Assembly: GCF_020740795.1 (NCBI RefSeq)
Contig: NC_067285.1
Span: 20,356,241 to 20,420,240 of the forward strand
Source of the DNA: Apus apus
Taxonomy: Eukaryota > Chordata > Aves > Apodiformes > Apodidae
Length of the DNA: 64,000 bases
Reading direction: 5' to 3'
Both the position numbers and the translations under genes were made by a program. Each line of letters starts with the position of its first letter. The first letter of the stretch is position 1. The notes below the pieces were generated by a model, which was given only the letters and a program-made list of their open reading frames with translations, was not told the DNA's origin and made no database searches. Positions 1 through 13,960 of the stretch are shown here, piece by piece.

Positions 1-3000
1 CTTCATGAATCAGATTCAAAACCAACAGTGTGGACCACAGGCTTCTCAGGGTAAAGATCCTACTGCAGTTTTAAGCACTCCATACCCAATTTGGTTAGCT
101 TCCTTACATTAAGCTAAACAGCTTTTAAAAGTTCTTAGGGACAAGAACCACCACTCCCTTGCACCTACTGCAAAAACAGGGCATAATCCTGTTCCCTTTC
201 AAGTCAATGGCATCATCAACTGCTACCTTTCAGGGAAAGGGAGGGCACAATTTTGCCCCCATTTAAACACCAAGAAGAGAGGTTTGGAGTCGTTTGTGCT
301 GTGATCATGTCAGTTGTCATAGGTAAAGCAAGACTGGCTGGCTCAGCGTTTCGTTTCCCCCCAGAGAGCTGTGCTGTGTGCAGCAGTGCTGCTGAAGCAG
401 GGAGCGGGTGTCTCCAGTTGGTGGCAGGAGGCAAGATGCTGCAGGACTTCAAGAGTCGAGACTAAGACTGTAGAACAGAGATTCTTGCAACACCTTTGTT
501 GCAAGGCTTTACAAGATTAAGCTGGGTTGTTGTGGGTTTTTTTGCAAGGCTCGTAAGGATGATGACACTCTGTTGTATTCCTGCTCTTCTATTTTTCCTG
601 TCCTAATTTGCCTCCCATGGTTCGTGAGGATTTTTAAAATTAATAGTCTCCAACATCCCATTCCAGAAGTGACTGTATTTCAAAAGTAGTAAACATGATT
701 CTTATGCACTAATTGGAGGTAGAATCATATTCTATCATCAGTTGTCAAATGATCCTGGCATCTTTGAATTAAATAAACTCTGCAAGTGTTACTTTTGATT
801 ATGCATTCATTAAAGAAGTTTTTTCCCTTGCTGTCCGCAAGGATTTTAAGACATACTCATCTGTGTTTGTGGGAATTTCTAATTCTCTGCCCTTGGCATC
901 AAAAAATGTACTATATTTTGTGATGAGTTACACCAATTTTCACTTGCTGTAACCTGGTATGGCCAAATGTTTGCAGGCAAGGCCACTCCCCAGATTTTGT
1001 TCCATCATTGTTGAATTTAGAACAACAAAGCCTTCAGCTCTTTACTGCAGTAACTGCCAGAAATAGCTGTCCTCATAAAAACAGTGGGCTTTTTCCCCAT
1101 GAAAGCTTAAGGATTACCCACAGAACACTTATCAGTAGCATGAAATCAAATTTATAATAAGAGGGAAACAAAGACAGTAGTACTATGAAAGGAGACAGAA
1201 AGGAGAGAGCACTACAATACTACATTTTGTTTATCCCTCTGATACAGAAGGATATGAATATCACAATGCACCAAGTACTACACATCTGCAGTAAAAGATA
1301 AGCTGAAGATGTTTGAATATGGGTGGGTTTCCAGCCTCTGGATCTAAACCCCGAAGCCCATGCAGGCTGCACAAAAAGCCTAATTAAGACAAGAGCAGCT
1401 CAGCAACCCAGGCCATGACTCACCAACTAGAAAAAGACACTGTGCTAGGAAAGTCTAAGTTAGACAAAACAGAAAAGAGAAAAAAATTGTTGTCTTCCTC
1501 ACTTTTCATTTGGATAATGCAAAGACAGAGTATGTTTTCTCATTATCAAAATGCACATTGGTAACAGAACCAGAAACAAAAGCTACATTGCTCAACTATC
1601 ACCCCACAAACTTAATTAAAAAAAAAAGTTAAAAATCTTGTCATAAAGAAAGCAGGACAAGGTAAAAAAAGCCTGCTTTTTAGACGTAATGGATATATTG
1701 ACACTATTTCAACCCACAAATGTTATCTATTCCATCTCTTTAGAGCATCACGACTGCAACAAAATACTTTTCCACTGAAAAACCACATCTTCCACCTCTT
1801 CTGGAACATTTTGCCTGGAAAAATGGAAGCTGGGCAGAATCCACAAAGCAGTATGGTGGCTCCTATGAGGCTAGCAGCTAGAAAAGACTGAGCAAAAGAT
1901 GGGTCAGAGCACACCAACCAGTGGGCAGCAGAAGTTGTGTATAGCAGTAGCATTCAAATAGGAATTGTCTGAAAACACACACCACTGACATTTTAAACTT
2001 CTTTCCCAGCATGAAGACTGCAACATGACATGATCCAAATGTAACCTCGATAGGCTCTATGCTGCCCCAGCTGGGATGCTCCCACTACCCAAGGCAGCTA
2101 ATGTAGGCTTTGCTGAATTGATTTATTTCTTGGCACCAGTCAGAAGCCCAAAGAACCTTTTTCTTCTCAGTCTAATGCACAATTCCTGTCATATGGGGGC
2201 ATAGGTTGTTATATTACTGTAGTATTGAGATACTTAAGTCAAGATGAGGACCTTGTCCCTTGCTGGAAGCACACATGGGAAGAAACACTTCTTACTCAAG
2301 AAGGTTGTGATATGAGTGGACTAACCAGGAAAAGTCTAGACAAACAAAGAGATTAAATGAGTTCACAGTCACTGGACAGGACAATATTAGATCTTAAGTA
2401 GGACTTAGTTGTCTGGTGCTTCTTCTTTATTAAGGTGCCCCCTGGGATGGAGAAGCTTGGTGCACCACAAACTATGCACTCCCTCAAAGATCTTTTTCCT
2501 AGTAATGGATCTACTGCAGGATAGCACAGCACAGTCATTCCCCCCATGCACATGGCACAGACTCCAGGATTAGCACATAATAACCACTGCAGCATCACAG
2601 TATATTATTGCTATACTATGCCAGGTAAGAAATTCACTTAGGCACTGGCAGCTTCCTTAAGGCATGTTCAGTAAAAAGACACTAAAAATCTCCTACTGCC
2701 ATCTCCCAGGTCACTACTCTTCACCATGAGCACTTTTTTTTCCCCTCAAGTGCTTTTCCACTTTACATCCCCAGTCACAGAATATGAAGAAGGGAAGGCA
2801 AGCTTAACAGCTGAACCAAAATGAGTGTTCTTTCTATGAGCTGTCAGCTACCCTGACACTTGCTAAGTCTACAGGTATCTGATTTTTGTGCTCTGCTTTC
2901 ACCAGGGCTCTGAATGTGTCCCAGCAGGTATTAGTCTTAGGTTTAGAGATACTGTCCCAATCATGTAAGAATTTTGGGGCACTGTGTATCCCAACTTCCC

Positions 3001-4559
3001 TTTTTCTTTTATACAAAGATGGAATACACTCTCTTCCTTTTTTTTCCCCCCTCCCCTCTCATTCAGCAATGCCCAAAAAACAAGTGTAGGACCAATCAGC
3101 ATGAATCCTTCTATATTAGACTGTTCAATGCATTCATCTTCCCTGAAGATTAAAAATTATGTCTCATCCCAAAACTGGCTGAAGTGAGAAGATGCTCAGT
3201 TCAGTGGAGCATCTCCTGGCTGGTGGGAAGTGACGTGCATTCTCTGTACCCAGAACTACATGAGGATGAACTTTTGACTTCAACCCCTGCCAGGACTGAA
3301 GAACTTGAAACGTCTTTGTCTTCTCTCCTGGTAAAACAATCCCTTTTTACTGTGATGTCTGTGTGAAGGTGGCAACTAAAGCTCAGCCTTCTGTCATGGC
3401 CCATATCATTCCCGATTTAGCCTGACATCATCAAAGCTCATGCTGAACTGCCAACTTCTCTCCTTGTTTTCATCAATTTGATGCTTTTTTTCTAAACATA
3501 TCCATATGTCACAACTCTGATGGCATGCCTTTCCTAGCTGTCTTTTCCTTCTCCACTGTCACTATTTCATTTACGTATACAAAGATTCCTAGATCAAATA
3601 CAGATCACTCAACATCCTGACATTCTCAAGAGCTGGCTATGAACTCCGATTATCATGGAAAATTTCTCTGAAAACAAGCATCACAGAGTCTATTTTCTCT
3701 TTTCAGTGAGACCTCAGCCAGCATAATCCTGACATGCAGAACTTCTACATGCTCAGCCACTGGACAACACTATAGCATAAGGAGACAGTGAGTCATCGCT
3801 CAGAGCTGCAAGTTTCTGCAGGTGTTCTGCAATGGCAGAGAAAGTTGAAATCATAGCTGAGAGAATGGTAAGCTACCAAAAGCATACCGGGTATGATAGA
3901 AGGCATTGATGAAGCATTACAAAACCCAGCACACTAGTAAAATGCAAAGTAATGGTATATCCTCACTCCCCAAAAGCAATTTAGGGGAGGCTCAGAATTC
4001 ATCAGAGGACAGGACATCCCAACAGCACAGCCCTTCAGGTACAGAACTGGTGGCAACTGCACAACCAATAAACAACAGTGGTTGGATAATGAAACACTTG
4101 CCTTTATTCAATCAGCTAATATCAAGGTAGAGGGGGATGCTTTGAATTTTAGCCCAATTCAGACAGGTTCTCACAACATTTGGTTAGTTATTAAATTCTA
4201 CTGGACAAGAGGAAAAAATACCACTAACAATATCTGTCACCAGTGATAGTGTAAGAAGAAATAAGGCTGCCATGAGGTGGCACTGAAAGAAGGCATCAGC
4301 ACTGCAACTAGGAAAGGGTAGGGAGAGGATTCTTGCAGAAATATCATTATGAGGGATCAGGAAGAAAAGGCCATCTACTTGATGCTTGTTCTGAATGTTG
4401 CAATGTTGTCAAGGAAGAAAGCAGAGAAGGAAACAAAGAAATAAATCAATATGAAGTTCTTTCAGGAATGCAATGAACACAGGGGGTGCCTCTGTTTGGC
4501 AGCCCCAGGACACTTGCAGCCCTGGCTCAGATTGTGTGGATATGTTTTTGACTTGTCCC

Positions 4560-4790
4560 GGTCAGCAGATTAATGGCATTAACGAAGTTTCCATTAGCAT
4601 CGGAGATTGGGGAGGAGGGTGAAGAGACAGAGGCGTCCAAGCGGAAAGCCACATGACTGCAGAATTGATAAGGCTAAAGATGAAACGGAGCTTCATTGGC
4701 AGAAGAGAGGCCAGGAAATGCCACTACAAATTAGCCCCAGGCCTCATTTCTTTTCCCTTCATTATCCAAACCCCTTCAGGAGAAGAATGG
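4560..4790. promoter_or_regulatory. Candidate conserved noncoding element A
   Basis: This block differs in texture from its surroundings. It packs several TAAT/ATTA-type homeodomain cores close together (GATTAATGGCATTAACG at 4568 and CCATTAGCAT at 4591), followed by GAATTGATAAGG and a CATTGGC box. No coding frame is recognisable. The enhancer call is inference from motif density; conservation could not be tested. Confidence 0.3.
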
Positions 4791-4812
4791 AGGAGGTTAT
4801 GACCCTCTCCCA

Positions 4813-4828
4813 ACACACACACACACAC
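4813..4828. repeat. (AC)n microsatellite
   Basis: A run of about eight AC dinucleotides. It is followed within 60-90 bases by interrupted TGTG-rich stretches (about 4876-4905), so the area is generally purine/pyrimidine alternating. Confidence 0.9.
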
Positions 4829-6039
4829 GCAGATATTGAGTGAGGCTCTCTCAATGAACATAGACATGGGTGTATCTGTGTGTGTCTAAGGGTCTGTGTG
4901 TGTGGTATATTTGTGTCTAGGCAAATTTGGATTAATACATTAAGTAAAAAAACATGTATTTGCATCAATACATACATACACATCTGTAAATGTCAGGTCA
5001 CGTTTTCTCATATCTAGAATCTTTGCAGCTAAACCATGTGATGTTTTTTCATATTAGTGAGCTTTTACTCAAAGCAGTGCCACTGAATGCAAAGACCTTG
5101 CACAATTCAGTGAAAGTTCCAGCACCAAAACATGCTGTATGTGCATAGTGTGTATATGCTCAACTTCTATATGACTTAGAGTTACTGGGTATATGGAAGC
5201 TTCTACATACATGTTTTTTTCTATATACATGTTTTACTAAAGACTTATCCTTGTAGATGCTTCTGGAGGTCTACATACAGGGACTTCTCCACGGGCACCT
5301 ACACTCTTCCACATGTATTTTTCTTCTGTGTAACGTTCATGTTTGCTTCTGTATTCCAACAGTTATGTGGTTGTTTGTCTCTGTGTCCCAGCTGTGTCTC
5401 TTCTGTGCATGAGTGTTTTTTCTAAAAGTCTGCATACCCCAAAGAAGTTATAGTCTGTCTATGTGCTCCTGTGTGTCTTTCTGTTTGTATTGCCGTACAC
5501 ATATATGCAAAGATACACAAGCATCTGTATTTGTGAATATTTTTCTGTAAGTTACATCCAAACTATTCTGTGTAAAGCTGTGGACAAGTTTTGCTGCCTG
5601 CCCCTGTGCTTATCATTCTTGAGTATAATAAAATCTTTTGTTCCTCATGACTACTTATTGCACCTGAAAATTAAAGAGTACAGGTAAACAACAGAATACT
5701 GAGAAGTACTTGTAAGAAACACAAAAATTCCATTATACAAGTTATGTGAACTAGCTAAGGAGAACAGAGCAGAAGGTGAGGTCCATTTTAACTAGTCATT
5801 CATAACCAGCAAATTTAGGGAGAGGAAGATGATTTCCTGTGTAGATTAAAGAATAACATTTCTCAGAGTCTAGTGGCATCTATGTGTTGTTAGTAAGAAA
5901 GGTTGGTTCTCTTCAAAGAGACGGTTAGCCATAGGCTACTAACATGAGAGACAACTTTGCCTAGGGGTAAACAAGAAAACAACCTCCTTCTGCGTTTGGA
6001 AAACAAAAAGAAGAGAAGAAAAAAGCCAGGGAAGGATGT

Positions 6040-6310
6040 GTAAATGGAGCTTTGTGCAATGGTGCTCTGTTATGTGAGCTGTATGTGACAATAGCCCTGA
6101 AACCCTATGCGAGCAAACTCATAAAAGAGGTCACTGTCTCTTTAATTAAAGCTCCCTGGTTTGAGGTTAAAAACAAACCCAGTGTTTTATGACCAGGTGT
6201 GCGTGTGAAAGAGATGGGAACCCGATCTCCAGCCCAGTGACACAGCAGCAGAGAGGAGATAAGAGAGGAAAGCTTTTTATTAAGGTGTCGCTTGAATGCT
6301 GCACCAGGCT
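6040..6310. promoter_or_regulatory. Candidate conserved noncoding element B
   Basis: The block contains a TTTAATTAAAG homeodomain-type site, a T-box-like AGGTGTG inside CCAGGTGTGCGTG, a GAGATAAGAG GATA-like site and ATTAAGGTGTCGC, all within about 180 bases and without a recognised coding frame. The regulatory role is inferred from motif clustering only. Confidence 0.28.
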
Positions 6311-6630
6311 AGGCAAACGCTGGAGGGGTAGCACACACAAGCCCTCAGGGACCAAAGCTGCAACAGGGCAGCACCAGGCCAGGGGTATGCTGGCAAGGCA
6401 GGAAAAGCCTCCAGGACCAAGCTTTCAAAACCATCAAGATCGGGACAGGAGGATGTAGGATTATCGGCTGAGGAGGGAACACAAAGCAACAGGAAGCTGC
6501 AGGGAAAACAGCAACAGTTCTCAATCTGTAAGACCTACAGAGGCAAAGACGACAGTGAATGTGTGTGTGGTGTCTCTTGGTTGGCAAATAACAGGAGAAA
6601 GAGCAACTACAGAGCCCTTGTTGGTAGCCT

Positions 6631-6656
6631 TTTACTAAGGGCTAACCCTTAGTAAA
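6631..6656. repeat. Perfect short inverted repeat (11-bp arms)
   Basis: TTTACTAAGGG at 6631-6641 is followed, after a 4-base spacer, by its exact reverse complement at 6646-6656. Either strand could form an 11-bp stem with a tetraloop. No coding gene or flanking mobile element was recognised around it. Confidence 0.9.
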
Positions 6657-9600
6657 GCAATCTGCAGGCAAGAGCCTCGTATTGCTTGTGGAAACAATAG
6701 GAACTAAATTGATCCTTGTATCTAATAAAACACCAAACCAAGACAAGAAGCAGAGACATTGCTCCCTCTTTCTGAGGCTTTCCTGTCAGTGATGTATATA
6801 TTGTTCAAGACATTCATGCCCAAGACACCATTACTGACAGCAAATAACAAAAAAAAAAAAAGCCTGGGCTTCCATTTGCCATATAATCTAATCTTTGTAT
6901 CTCATTTCTAAGGTACCTGTCACTATAATATTGAACTCTAATGAAGTGTCTATATCCCATGGGTCCATTTGGTTACGGGTCCTTTCTTTACTGAGCCTCC
7001 AGCTGTCAGTCCCTATCCCTAAAACTTATCAACAAGGAAAACATCAGTCAGTTCTCTTTTATACTGGCACCGAGAGCGACAAGTGCCCAACCGGAAACAG
7101 AAGACAATCCAGAATCAAATCCCTGGGTTGCAGGCCACAGGCTGTCCCAGGTAGAAGCATAACACAAGTCCTACATACCACTCTGCGCACTTGAAACCAT
7201 GTGAAACACAAAATCTGAAATCCAACTTCAGCAATGCCATGATTATCCAAAAAGTTGAAGTGACACAGCTATGCAATCCTCAGCAGACAGATTTGCTACA
7301 GTAATTACTAAAATAAAGCTGAAATATAACATGGAACAAAAAAAACCTTGTGAACCTGCCATCTCATTACACAGCTACATAAACAACAGCAACAAAACGT
7401 TCTTGAAGTGCTGTATTACAAACAAATGAAAGGCTAACTTGGTATTTTCTCTATTAGCATGTGTTTTTTTCTAAACTTGTTTTAATTTGTATTTTTCTTT
7501 AAGAAAAAGTGGATAGAATTTTAGGAGATACAATCAGAAGCCTGTAGAAGGTCAGCACATCATCTACGGTCTTCAATGAAAATATCAGAGACCTATGGGC
7601 AGGAAAAGCAAAGGGAGACACAGAGGAGGAAAAAAAAGGATACAGCAGAAAGCTGACTACAATCACAGAGTCGTGTTTTCTTGACATTTATCAGTCTTCT
7701 GCTGTGGATTTGAAGTTTACTTCCAGGTGAGATTATGTATCATATCTCCAAGTTGTAAGGAGGAAAATTAAGGCACAGAGAGGAGTTTCAACTGCCACAG
7801 AATTAGAAACAGAACCAAAGTGTCAGCCTTGTTAAAGATTGATCACTGGAGCAAGCTTCCAACACTTCCTCCATTTCTTGAGACTTCAGTACAGAAAGAT
7901 GCCATTTTTTCCAAAACATACCAGTTACTAGATTTTATTCTTAATAACTGGGTGAAATTCTACAGCCTGTGGTGTGCAGCAGGCCAGAGTATACAAGCTA
8001 ATAGTTCATCTGAGCTTGAAAACTATGAAAAATGAAGAAAAATTTGGGTCTGGTATAAATTCATTGGAATCAATTGAATTTTACTAGGAATGGGTTTAAA
8101 CTAGTTAACCTGTTTTCTAACAGAAAACAGACAAGACCCTGAACTACAGTTCTATGATTTTTGTTCCCTTGTAATGCACACAGTTCTCCCATACAAAGCT
8201 CACACAGTCATGACTGCCCCACTTCTTTTTACACCCGCTATTAAATCTGATTTCTAATTTTCAGAGCAGCAAGGCAAATTCTTTGGTGGTATAACTCTTT
8301 TACTACCAGTTCCAGGTTCACAATCCATCTTTATTCAACAGTCTGAACATAATTGCCCAAGGCGACATCTATTTTGTATACAAAACAGTTCAGAAATAAA
8401 ACACAGGAGATGTAGAACAAAGAATTTTTTGTCTAAAATGGAATTATCAAGCAAGCACTTAAAATACCAATTTACATTGACTGCAAAATTCTTTCAAAAA
8501 TATTTCAACCTAGAATAATTTTCTGAAAAAAATTATTCCATTTGATATTCTGAATATGAAAAGTATACCCCTTTAAAACTAAAAGCTGTAATGCTTTATT
8601 AAAATTTAGCTTAATTTTACTTTTTGTTTAAATGACGCTAAAGTATAAGCCCTTCAGGCCAAAGGAAAAAAAAAAATAGAGTGCTTGTTCTAAACTAAAA
8701 GAATTCTCCTCCCACTTACTCCATATAGTCCACTTTGGTGCTGCAAGCAAACCAACAGATCAGTTATCAGAAATATCCTATCTTGATATCCAATAATCCA
8801 TCTGCTTTTCCTTGGGCTAAGTTTTCTAAGCTTTACTCACTCCTGCCCTTCTGCCCCTGACACAAAAGCAAAGCAAGTGGAACCCATGTACCGATGAGTG
8901 CAAGTTAACTGGGATAACCACTTCCATTTACTCTGTGCTTGTGTAAATAGTCACATCAAGTGTGGGACTCTGGACATCTGTTTATAGTCTCCTGCTGAGC
9001 AGGAGCACAGACAGCATCTGCTTTGTGACTGATGTCAGGTCTCCTAAACCAATATTTCAGTGGCAAGAGCAAGTTACTTCTTTTTTTGGATTTGGGGTGG
9101 GTTTGGTGGGGATTTTTTGGGCACATGTTCCAGCTTTGCTTCTTGCCTCTTCCACCTTAATTTCCAGGTTTAAAGAAAATACTGTCTCCTGTCAGCACAT
9201 GATTTACTGTGTTATTCATGTTTTAGGGGGAAAAAAAAAAAAAAGCACAAGCAGCTTGGTGCCACAGTTACGAGGAGCTGATTGTCAGCCAGACCTCACT
9301 GACCTCAGTGTGGTGATGCTGATTTACACCAACAGATTATTAAACTCTGAAAAGCTAGATAAAAGTCATCTTTTTTCCCCCCTACATTATTAAAGTGATT
9401 AAAGCAGTAACACAGGCTACAAAAGACCTAGCTGCAAAAGCTGTGGCTTCCTCAGACCTTCCTTTTTCAGGAACTATAGCTCCTTAGATTTTTTACATTT
9501 TCCAGGCTGAAAATGTAAATTCAGCGCAACAACAATTTTTTTAGATCACACCAACTTTTACAAACTACACTCATTTAAAAATTTGTATGAAGTAATATTT

Positions 9601-12600
9601 TAAAATTTGTATGAAAAATTCCAGTTTTCACATTCAAAATTATTCCCAATGCTAAGGTATTTTTTTTCTAAACTTTTGACAATTCAAGATCATAAACAAG
9701 TTCTCTTCACAGCCCCAATGTCTTAAGTTTTCTCTCACTGTAGTTCATTAAAGGTGTTCACAATTTTAATTTCTCATCCTTGCTCAAGGAATGATTTATG
9801 AGAACTTCAAGTTTTACATAGAATAAGAAAAGCATTTCGCATCCAGATTTACCATAATTTTGTTGTATCACACCACAAATACCATTGTAGATGCTACCAT
9901 AAAGCAAGTAAGAGTAGTAATAGCATTTAGAAAAGTGTACATACACATCTTCCTAACCCAGAAGGAGCTATAAACTGGTACAGTTGGGATGGGAGGGGAA
10001 ACATAAAAACAGAAAGAGAGCAGAAACAGTGATAAAACATAACATGAAAAAAAAAAAACCAAACAGGAAGAGGATGGGCTGAATGCACCACATAAGAGCA
10101 AAAAAGCTTAGACCTCCTAGAAAATACTCTTAGTCAAGCAGAGCTTAAGTAAAGCTCTGCTGGTTGAGATGACACACCAAGGGAGATTCAGTGGAAGAAT
10201 ACCTCTAGGGAACTCCACATAGTCTATAGAGGAGAGCTAGAACAGAAGACTGACTGCATTTACTCTAAGCAAGAGGTCCTTGCTGCAATGCTGCCAGGCT
10301 CCCCATCCTCCTGTCAGCCAGCTCAGGGACCAAACTAGTGTATCCCACCGCTCCCTCCCTGCCAGTGTGCCTCCCTGCCTCCGCAGAGAAAGCAGGGGGA
10401 ACTGGTGTGTAAACTGGGGCCACACCCCTTCCTTCACATATGGGACTAAGACACATTTGGACTCTGAAGCATTTCTAGGTTCTCCAGCTTGCACATATCC
10501 ATAGCAACCACAACTGAGATGCAACAGAGAGTGGCTCAAATACAGTTGTTGGAGAGACCGTGAAAGAAACCAACTTATTCTTAAAATCTCATGGGAAAGA
10601 CCAAAACATCAGCATCACTTTGCTCCTAGAAAAGACACTGTGGGTTAACTTCAGCCACTATCAGTTCCATGTTCACCAAGTTCCCTCTTTGCAGCTTTTT
10701 GTGACAAAAGAAAATAAAATCCCCTGCACTCTTCTTGTAAAAGCCTGACACACCATCCCTTTCTCCCACAAACCTTTTGCCTTATAAATGGGATTACAAA
10801 AGTTCCCTTCTACATTTTATCCAAATAAGTGAAATAAGCTTAAAGTAAAAGCAGGACAGTGCTATGAAAAGATAGGCACTCACCTACTCCGTGCTACAGC
10901 TAGTGCACAACACTAATACCCTGAAACTCTCCAGAGCTGAAGACGGCACTGTAGAGATAACCCTACACTGCTTCCCTCAAGGGAAAGAATGGCTGATCTA
11001 ATACCTGTTTTAAATCTCACATTCTCCAATCCTAACCTCATCCTATTTTTGCTCTGTTCTTTAAATTATTTGATTTCATAAACTGTATGAGACAGAGTGA
11101 AGCCATCACAAATAGAATTTAAAGATAATGTTGCCAGAGATTTCAAGAGAGACAGGCTTTCACTCCCAGTGCCTTCCACTGGCTTTTTTGATAGTACTTG
11201 GAAAAACCGAGTAGAGGCCAACAGTTTTTAGCCACGCTAGTACATCCCCTAACAAGCCAGTCCTCTTCATAACCCAGTTCCCCTTCCTCTATTCCCACCT
11301 CTTTTTTTTCCACTGCTGTTCTCCACCCTGGCTTTTGCCCATTTCTTCCCCTGTCTTTCCTTCACTTCTGTTTCCCCTCTCCCCCATTTCCGTTCCAAAA
11401 GTTCTCAGTTAAAAGCATTGCCTGAAGCAAGATCACATCTCCAATAAGAGAGGCAACTTCATTACAGTTTAACATAAAAAGATCAGCTGATATTGATCCA
11501 TAATTTGGACAAGTGCCATGATATTGACAGGAAGACAAAATAAGTTAGAATGGCCATGTTTCAAAAATTCTGTATGTACACTCAATCACTAGAACAGAAA
11601 TTGCAGCTGGGTATATAATAATACAGCCATGTTCTCTATTTCCCCTGTAGATCAATGCTAATATGAGGAGGGCCACAGAAGATGGATGTTGCCGACAGAA
11701 AACCTTGAAGTTCCAGGTTAGGACTTGGGTGGCTTTACGGATAAAAGAGTGTGCTGTGCAGTGGTAGTGTAATTTAAATGGGAAAGATCAAATTCCTTCC
11801 GTAATAGCTAAGAATGCTCTACTTCAAAGTAGTCACTTCTGCCTTTAGATTTGTTAGGGAAAACAGAAACTGACCCTATATCCTGCCTTAGACAAGCACC
11901 CAGGCTTTAGTTCACACACCTAGAAGATGCCAGTACTTAGTGGGCTAGACAGCCATAGGACAGTAAACCCTCACATACTCATAGATGCATAGACAAATAC
12001 GTATGAGCTTTCTGTACGTTACTGAACAACCACTCTGCTAGAAGGTAATTTTTCCAGAGGGTAGGCAGTGGCAGGAGAGACAGAATATTTCTTTCTGTTA
12101 CTTCTTACTAAAAACGATTTTGCCAGACTACTGAAGTGCCACAAAAATTCTATCCCATGCTGGCTATGTTTCACTAGGAAGGCTTATAACCCCCACATAA
12201 CAGATAGTTTAAATTGGCAGGCAAGAAGCAAGCACTGGAATTTTTGCACCAAAAATACAATCCTCTACCATTTGAGTTAATTCAAACAGATATTTACTGT
12301 AACAGATATTTGGTCTTTGTACAGACCATAAAACAGCCAGACAAGGTATTATATGTGCACTTTGCCAAGAGCAATTATTTTTTCAGTACTTAACTCTGTT
12401 AAGGTCAAATTTCCCACACACACCTCTACCATAACAAGGCTGGATCCAGTCATGGTTCACATGGGAGGACTGCACAAGACTACAGGCCACCAAAATAATA
12501 CTTAGTGTTCCCAGCAAGCTAGCACCCAAAAAATGTCAGCTGTGAGACATAGACCCCTACCATTCCTGCCTGAAAAATGCCTGTAGCCAATAGCAGCAAA

Positions 12601-12866
12601 GATCTTATTTTCACTGTAAGCCAGCTATTTGAGACCAACATAACTCACTCAGCAATGCATTGCACACTATTCCTGATTATGCAGGAATACCAAGTAATTG
12701 AAGAGAAATAATACACATCAAGGACTAGGATTTTGACTAGGACTTATCCCTTCCTGTTTCCTCAAGACCGACATGTATTCATCTTCAAGGCTGAGGACTA
12801 AAAGCCACACAGTTAACTCAAAACTCTGATGTTGCATTGCTAAGTCCTTAAATATAAAAGGAGGTG

Positions 12867-12892
12867 TATATATATATATATATATATATATA
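12867..12892. repeat. (TA)n microsatellite
   Basis: An uninterrupted run of about thirteen TA units in AT-rich DNA. It is likely to be length-polymorphic. Confidence 0.95.
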
Positions 12893-13729
12893 AAACCACC
12901 TGTATCTTCCTCTGCTTTCACTACCCCTATTCAGGAAGCTTCCCTCTCAAAACTTCAGTGCACATTTCAGCCTTGATCTGAATCCAAACTCCACAACTAG
13001 CCTTTATCCTGACAACAAGCCAAACCTTTATTCAGATACTCCTGCATTTTCTGAGCTGCACAAAACTCATGCTGAGGTTTGTGACTAATGCCCATGATTA
13101 GTTTGGTTAGATTACAGACAGTTTTGATGTCTGGGTTCTCAGTACCATGCTGCAATGCTCAGGACATGTATAGGAATGGTGAAGGAGGGGACTGTTAACC
13201 GCATTTCTATTGATTACAGATTATTATAGACCTACCTGCAGAGGGACTGTACCAGAAGAAATGGTCTAAGAGCCACAGGTCTTCAGAGCACCCTTAAACC
13301 TCTCATGAAATCCCATCCAGCAAGCTCTAACTGCCCTTTCACCTTGCTCTTCCTCCTTCCTTTTGAGCCCATCTGGCTAATGGTCAGAAGTGAGGACACC
13401 TGTGCACAAAGCCACTGAAGCTGGGAGATTATTTACTAACTTTGGAGGTTTAATTCCCATCCGAAGCACCTGCTGTTGGCCCTGACACACGTGAATCCAC
13501 TACCGGTGGCCCCTGGTTCACCTTTTTCGCTGTTTGTTCTGTTAGCCCCACTGGCCGCGGCACTAAGGCTCCTAAGCCTTCCCTGGGATGCTGCAAAGCT
13601 CCTACTGCGGCCTCAGAGTGGCACCTAGTGCTGAGCTGCTGCTCTGCTCCTCACCAGAACCTCTCGGCAGCTCCTCACACTGATTAGTCCACCTGCTACC
13701 CAAAAATCAGGATGAAGAACTTGGTCTGG

Positions 13730-13960
13730 GACAACAAGCAAAAGAACTGGGCTACCTCAAGGAAATTAGTGAATTTCTCATAACCTGAAGGACTAATTAA
13801 TTCCACAGAAGGCAATCAGCAGTATAGTAAAATTAAAAAGGGAGTAAATTTGCCCTCCTGATTAACCACTGTGCTGTATGAAGAGGATAATTTCTAGGCA
13901 GCCCAAAGCAGATGGCAAGTTCTATTTATCAGCTTTCACCCTCCACTGTACACTTGTTAC
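13730..13960. promoter_or_regulatory. Candidate conserved noncoding element C
   Basis: A run of GGACTAATTAATTCC, AAATTAAAAAGG, CTGATTAACCACTG (homeodomain plus RUNX-like ACCAC) and GAGGATAATTTC within 150 bases. There is no recognised coding frame. The call rests on motif density alone. Confidence 0.22.

Noticed and set aside
8962-9393. 143-codon plus-strand frame in AT-rich DNA
   Set aside because: It crosses homopolymer A and G runs, has no recognised domain and shows no splice-consistent neighbours.
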